From Sporomusa ovata DSM 2662 (GTDB lineage: Bacteria; Bacillota; Negativicutes; Sporomusales; Sporomusaceae): 64,000 bases of DNA. Within the stretch, counting starts at the first letter, position 1; every line of letters starts with the position of its first letter. The stretch is taken from the NCBI RefSeq assembly GCF_000445445.1, contig NZ_ASXP01000001.1, forward strand, positions 1,038,501-1,102,500, read 5' to 3'. Under the pieces are notes generated by a model that saw only the letters and a program-made list of their open reading frames with translations, did not search any database and was not told the DNA's origin. A program made the translations under genes and the position numbers. This document shows, one piece after another, positions 59,324 to 64,000 of this stretch.

Positions 59324-62300
59324 ATGGCTTTAGATCCTGAACAAGAGCAACTACTTATAGATAAATATTCAACGACAAATCCACTTGGGCAGGTTATGCA
59401 GGTCGCTAAGAATTTGCCGCAAGATCAGGCAGCAAAGATTCTTAAATATTCTTTGGCCTCCGGAGATGCGCCTATACTGGTAGCGAATAACCTGCATGCC
59501 TATGAGACGGATATCGTTGACCAGATAGACTGGGATAATGTGCTGCAGCAATCACCTAAAACATATGAGTTTCTAAATAATCCTTTGCATATGGCTGCTG
59601 TACGTGATCAGCAAAATGTTGCGACCCTGTCAAATCTTGAAAACTCCTGGTTATCCTGGCATGATCTGAAAGAAGGCGGCAAGGGGGTTATGCAGGCTGC
59701 CGCTGGTTTTGGCCAGGGTGTTATGGATTTTGGAGCTGCTTTGCGGCAAAATGCTGATGACACGTTTGCGGCCAGCCATACTCCAGAAGAAGTGGCAGCG
59801 CGTAATAATGAATTTGGGCGGCAAGCAATGGGGGCTGCAGGGCAGGGAATCAGTAATTTATTTGGTAATATTGCTGATTATTTTGCACCTGACAAACCCA
59901 AGCGGTATGCATCAAAGGCGCAGGAATATACTCATGCTGTATTGCAGCAGGCGCCGCAACTGGCCGCACAGATTGCTCTAGCTTATTTTACTGGTGGTGT
60001 AGGCGCAACTGCTTTTATGGGTTCACAGATTGCTGGTAGCGAATATCTAAAATTGCGCGGTGAAGGGATTGAACCTGCAAGGGCGTTTGGTGCAAGTATG
60101 GGTGATGCTGCTTTACAAGCGCCGCTAGAGAGTATTGGCTTAAACAAGATCATGAAGAAGCTGCCAGCTGGCAAGTTAAAGGTCCGGGAAATCATGGAAT
60201 CAGGTCTGACTGAAGGGATAACCGAATGGATTCAACAATATCCGGAATCGGCGGCTGAGATCTGGGCGCGACACCCTGAGTATACACCTGAGCAGCGTGG
60301 TGCTCAGTTTATGCAGGATTTTGCCGAGACAACCCAAGAGGGTATTTACCAGGGGCTGGTGGCTGCACCTTTTGGCTTTCTGGGTGGTGCAGTTAAGGTA
60401 GCTATGGAAAAGAAGCAAGCTGAGGCTTATGTTCAAAATATTGACCAACTGGTGGACATGGTCTCAGACTCACCTCTTCTGAAAATCAGTCCGGAAACCA
60501 TAGAAAAACACTTGGATGAGGTTACAGAGGGTGAAAATGTCTGTGTTGACCCGGAAGCTATGGTACTGTTTCAATCAGAAAATCCCAGGTTGGCAGAAGA
60601 ATTAGGCGTATCTGAAACGGAAACCCAGGAGGCACTGGCTACCGGCGCTATGGTGGAGATACCGGTAGGTAAATATGTTACTGTGGCGGCCACTCATCCG
60701 GAAGTACAAGATGCTCTCAAAGAGTTTATCTCCGGCGATGAGGAAGGGATTACCATGCACCGGGTTAATGAGCAGCGTAACACAAAGGATATTGCGGAAG
60801 CTTCTAAAGAAGTTGAGCAGCAACAGAATGAGGTTCGCCAGGAATCTGATAAAATATTTCAGTCATGGACTGACGCAGGCATGCCCAAAAACGTTGCTAG
60901 AGATGCCCTCACGTTGTTAGTCAGTAACGCCTACACGCAAAGCGATAACCCTGTCCAATTTTTGCGCGATAAAGCACCGCAGGTTCGCAGGCAAAAGCAA
61001 GGTTCTGTACCTGGTGCGCTCCATCAATACGCAGGAACGCAGGCCCTGACTGCTGATCGGCTAAATCTCCAGGAAGCACAGAAGCTGGAAGCCGCCGGTG
61101 AGGATGTCGGCGCGGCTGGAAGTATCCGCCAGAAAACCGGCTGGCATAAGGGGCAGGATAATAAGTGGCGTTTTGAAATTGACGACTCAAAAGCTAAAAT
61201 GGTTGACTGGTCCGGGCTTAAAGACATGGAGGAGCAAGCTACCAAGTTATACCGTCAGGCCAATAAGGCTAAAGACCCAGCCAAAGCGGCTGAATTACGG
61301 GCCAAGGGTGATGAAGTCCTTGCCGAATATACCAGTAAACAGCCAACTAAGCTAAGCCGGGTTCTAGATCACCCAGCGCTCTATGCTGCTTATCCGGCTA
61401 TTGCCAATACCAAGATTGTTTTCAGTGACTTGCCTAAAGGCAACCAGGGGGCATACCGTCCGGCTATTAATACTATTGAGCTGAATAAGAATCTTACGGC
61501 AGATGAAATGAAAGAAACCTTGCTCCATGAGGTTCAGCACGTTATTCAGAGCTATGAACAGTTTGCACCTGGTGGCAACCCAACCATGTTTGATGATATA
61601 GACCAGACAGATAATGAGCTTGAGCGCCTCCAGGGGGAATTAGACAGCATTATTAATGAACATCCGGAATCCCGGACACAAATAGAACGTGCCTGGGAGT
61701 TAGAGGCAAAGCCGGAAGAGGAACGCACAGATGCGGAAGAAAATGAATTGGATACAATTTATGATAGTGTATATAATGGTACCGGCGAATGGGGAAAACG
61801 GTTAGCACAAAAGGAAGATGAACTGAAACAGATGGCCGAAACCGGCAGTGTTCTGACAGCTTTTTCACAGTATCAGCGCCTGCACGGGGAAATCGAGGCA
61901 CGCGACACTGCTAGACGTGCTAACATGACTGCTGATGAGAGACAGGCTATACCACCTGAGACCCGAGCGGATGCGATTATTCTTTATCGTGGCCGGGAAT
62001 TTGCGTATAGTCCTGGTGCTAAGGATAGCCAGGACATTAATTATTTCCAAAATGAAGGCAATCCCAAAGGCTCTATCCATTGGGGTGATGACGGTCGCGC
62101 TATCATAACTCTAATGGAAGGAGCTGACGCCTCCACTGTCATTCATGAGCTTGTTGGTCATTATTTCACCCAAAATTTACTCGACCAGGGGGCGTTGGAT
62201 ACTGCACCGGAATGGATGAAAAAAGACCGGAAAACCGTCCTAGAGTATGTTGGTATTGAAAACTGGGAAACGGCAACCAGGGAAGAGAAAACTGCTGCTC

Positions 62301-64000
62301 ATGAAAAGATGGCCGAAGCTGCTGAAACATATATATTAGAAGGAAAATCACCATCCCAGGCACTGGCCAGTGTATTCCAGCGCTTTGCTGAATGGCTGAC
62401 TGCCGTATATCAACAGATTCGCCGTGCCGATCTGGACTTGAAACCAGAGATCCGGGAGGTCTTTGACCGGATGCTGGCCAGCCAGGATGAGATTGCCCAC
62501 ATGGAGCTGATAAAAGATTATCATCGGCGAATGCCGCAGGAAATACTGTCTACTCTGTCTGAGAAGCAAATAGCTTGGCTGGATAAATCTCTGGATAAGG
62601 TACGGGAAAAGTCCAAAGATATTCTGCGCGGCCGGGTGCTGAAACGTTTTACTGCAGAGCAAAAGGCGGAGATTAAGGCCGAAATGGAGCGAGTCAGGCC
62701 GGAGATAGAAGAAGAAACGGCTAAAGAGCCGATCTATCTGGCTATGGAGGAATTGCGCAAGCAATCCGGCGGCGGCAATCCCCGCAATGTTGCCAATGAG
62801 TATGTTCGCGGATTGACCAATGCATCTCAAAATATTTTGTTCAATATAATTGCCGATCAATATGGTTTTACTTCCGCCGATCATATGATGAAGAAAATTA
62901 GTGATAGTAAAGATTGGAAGAATGAGGTTAAAGCCCGTATTGATCAGCATATTCAAAATACCTTTGGTGATATTTATGAACGTAAGAACTTGTTACGTCA
63001 GGAAGCCGAGCAAGCCATGTTCAATGAAGAGGGCGCGACCTTGCTGGCTATTGAAGATCAAATCCTGCAGGAAAAGCTGGGGAAGGTTATTACTCGGGAG
63101 GAGCAGCGCCGGGAGGTTATTCGTCAACGTGATGCAGCGAAAACGCTGGCGGCGGAAAGTATCGCAAAAGTTTCACTGGATAGGGCAATGAGAGTAACCA
63201 CCTATATTGCCGCAGAACGCAGAGCCGCAGAAAGAGGGAAGGCGGCTTGGATTAAAGGGGACTATGTAGCAGCGCAAAAAGAAAAAGAGATCCAGCTTCA
63301 TAACCATGCTATGGTTATGGCTTCGTTAAATGCCCGTCGGGAGTTTGAGCGGATTAACCGTTATTTGAAGCGGCAAAGAACAGTTGATAAGCTGACATGG
63401 GTTTCAGAAACTGATTGGTTTCAGGCAGCAGACTTGCTGCGGCGGTTTGGTTTTGTACGCAAGGATTATGATCCCAGCAAGAAGATGGAGAGCCTGGGGC
63501 AATATATCACCCGGCAGAAAACAGAGAATCCGGATATGATTCGTATTGCAGATTGGCTGGCAACCTATGAGGATCAGGTGTATAATTCCCGCACCTTATC
63601 GCTGAATGAATATCGGGATGTGGAGAATGCGCTGCGCAATATTAAGAAGATTGCTAAGGCTGGGGTTAATAGTGACGGCTTTGTGCAGATAAGTGATAAA
63701 CCTGTTGGTGAAGTGGCTGCGACTTTATATAATTTAGCAGATGTCAATGTTAAGAATGTCCAAACAGATAAAATTGAAAGAGAGAATAGACCTCCCGGTT
63801 ATATGACTGGCCTGAAAAAGATATCGCAGCAATTACTGAAGCTGGATGGATATAAGGACTTTGGGCTATGGGACCATACTTTTTCCAACAGGCATATGAG
63901 GCCCAAAACCATCAAAGCAAACTGCGCAACCAGGTGTTGGATAAGATTAAGGAAGCCTGGTCAGTTGAACATACTGCGCAGGAGCGGGCGGATTATGCGG
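59324..64000 (+). CDS. Giant polyvalent phage protein with two metallopeptidase-like motifs (3' end outside window)
   Basis: An open frame of more than 1500 codons starting at ATG 59324 after GGGGATGAAG. The N-terminal 370 residues include hydrophobic glycine/alanine-rich stretches. A TGWHKGQDNKWRFEIDD segment sits near residue 607, followed by a zincin motif H735-E-V-Q-H739 and a second motif HELVGH at 941-946. The rest is mostly helical. This layout matches large polyvalent proteins carried into the cell by phages and conjugative elements, with domains thought to counter host functions. Near residue 1519 (63880) the frame changes: one extra base in the T run would continue with FFQQAYEAQNHQSKLRNQV to the window end. 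Confidence 0.78.
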   Translation, partial: MALDPEQEQLLIDKYSTTNPLGQVMQVAKNLPQDQAAKILKYSLASGDAPILVANNLHAYETDIVDQIDWDNVLQQSPKTYEFLNNPLHMAAVRDQQNVATLSNLENSWLSWHDLKEGGKGVMQAAAGFGQGVMDFGAALRQNADDTFAASHTPEEVAARNNEFGRQAMGAAGQGISNLFGNIADYFAPDKPKRYASKAQEYTHAVLQQAPQLAAQIALAYFTGGVGATAFMGSQIAGSEYLKLRGEGIEPARAFGASMGDAALQAPLESIGLNKIMKKLPAGKLKVREIMESGLTEGITEWIQQYPESAAEIWARHPEYTPEQRGAQFMQDFAETTQEGIYQGLVAAPFGFLGGAVKVAMEKKQAEAYVQNIDQLVDMVSDSPLLKISPETIEKHLDEVTEGENVCVDPEAMVLFQSENPRLAEELGVSETETQEALATGAMVEIPVGKYVTVAATHPEVQDALKEFISGDEEGITMHRVNEQRNTKDIAEASKEVEQQQNEVRQESDKIFQSWTDAGMPKNVARDALTLLVSNAYTQSDNPVQFLRDKAPQVRRQKQGSVPGALHQYAGTQALTADRLNLQEAQKLEAAGEDVGAAGSIRQKTGWHKGQDNKWRFEIDDSKAKMVDWSGLKDMEEQATKLYRQANKAKDPAKAAELRAKGDEVLAEYTSKQPTKLSRVLDHPALYAAYPAIANTKIVFSDLPKGNQGAYRPAINTIELNKNLTADEMKETLLHEVQHVIQSYEQFAPGGNPTMFDDIDQTDNELERLQGELDSIINEHPESRTQIERAWELEAKPEEERTDAEENELDTIYDSVYNGTGEWGKRLAQKEDELKQMAETGSVLTAFSQYQRLHGEIEARDTARRANMTADERQAIPPETRADAIILYRGREFAYSPGAKDSQDINYFQNEGNPKGSIHWGDDGRAIITLMEGADASTVIHELVGHYFTQNLLDQGALDTAPEWMKKDRKTVLEYVGIENWETATREEKTAAHEKMAEAAETYILEGKSPSQALASVFQRFAEWLTAVYQQIRRADLDLKPEIREVFDRMLASQDEIAHMELIKDYHRRMPQEILSTLSEKQIAWLDKSLDKVREKSKDILRGRVLKRFTAEQKAEIKAEMERVRPEIEEETAKEPIYLAMEELRKQSGGGNPRNVANEYVRGLTNASQNILFNIIADQYGFTSADHMMKKISDSKDWKNEVKARIDQHIQNTFGDIYERKNLLRQEAEQAMFNEEGATLLAIEDQILQEKLGKVITREEQRREVIRQRDAAKTLAAESIAKVSLDRAMRVTTYIAAERRAAERGKAAWIKGDYVAAQKEKEIQLHNHAMVMASLNARREFERINRYLKRQRTVDKLTWVSETDWFQAADLLRRFGFVRKDYDPSKKMESLGQYITRQKTENPDMIRIADWLATYEDQVYNSRTLSLNEYRDVENALRNIKKIAKAGVNSDGFVQISDKPVGEVAATLYNLADVNVKNVQTDKIERENRPPGYMTGLKKISQQLLKLDGYKDFGLWDHTFSNRHMRPKTIKANCATRCWIRLRKPGQLNILRRSGRIMR

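Larger units (their letters stand above)
30094..64000. mobile_element. Prophage with BPP-1-like virion genes (right end not in window)
   Basis: The order is integrase next to a tRNA fragment, CI/Cro-type switch, early genes, replication genes, terminases and virion genes. Virion proteins match the Bordetella phage BPP-1/podovirus set. Reading frames are mostly open, so the prophage could be functional apart from two apparent frame breaks. At least 33.9 kb is present. Confidence 0.9.

Noticed and set aside
59324..64000. Many small frames within the polyvalent gene on both strands
   Set aside because: A single frame from ATG 59324 is open for more than 1500 codons with coherent domain motifs, so the short frames are shadows.

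Overview
The window is a chromosomal segment of an anaerobic, endospore-forming Firmicute, most likely a Negativicute of the Sporomusa/Pelosinus type. The evidence is a division and cell-wall (dcw) cluster followed directly by spoIIGA-sigE-sigG-spoIIR, plus the oxygen-sensitive class III ribonucleotide reductase. Genus assignment is inference from gene content.

Layout of the host part: 1-9.9 kb is the dcw cluster (ftsW 3' end, murG, murC, murA, ddl, ftsQ/divIB, DUF881, sbp, ftsA, ftsZ). 10-13.6 kb holds spoIIGA, sigE, sigG and spoIIR. 13.7-16.2 kb is a leftward two-gene operon ending in a DUF2325 protein, with a long structured leader. 16.3-18.5 kb has a WtpA-like tungstate/molybdate-binding protein next to two decayed genes. 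18.6-20.2 kb is a membrane GGDEF protein. 20.35-24.2 kb is a small serine-recombinase island that appears to split a ylmC/ymxH-type PRC-barrel gene. 24.3-29.5 kb carries nrdR, nrdD, nrdG, a radical SAM protein and tRNA-Tyr.

From about 30.1 kb to the end lies a prophage integrated in a tRNA-Pro gene, of which only the 3' fragment is in the window. In order it has a tyrosine integrase, a leftward cassette of coiled-coil proteins with a membrane protein, a divergent CI/Cro-like switch with three matching operator sites, many small early genes, a PcfK/AcrIIA9-like protein followed by a PcfJ-like protein, SSB, a CHC2 primase, a D5/P4-type helicase with iteron-like repeats, and terminases. The virion module resembles Bordetella phage BPP-1: Head-tail_con portal, Bbp19-like, scaffold, BPP-1-type capsid, Bbp16 cement, tail tubular proteins, T7 gp13/gp14-like proteins, a transglycosylase-bearing ejection protein, and a polyvalent protein of more than 1500 residues that runs off the window.

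Points most worth a second look are the island inside ymxH, the structured leader before the DUF2325 operon, a two-hairpin RNA element present twice, the zinc-ribbon/Acb2-Tad1-like phage protein, the PcfK/AcrIIA9-PcfJ pair, the shared phage operator motif, and the giant polyvalent protein. Three genes (murC, pcfJ and the polyvalent gene) each look one base short, two of them at clear homopolymer runs and pcfJ beside a short A run, so sequencing error must be excluded there.
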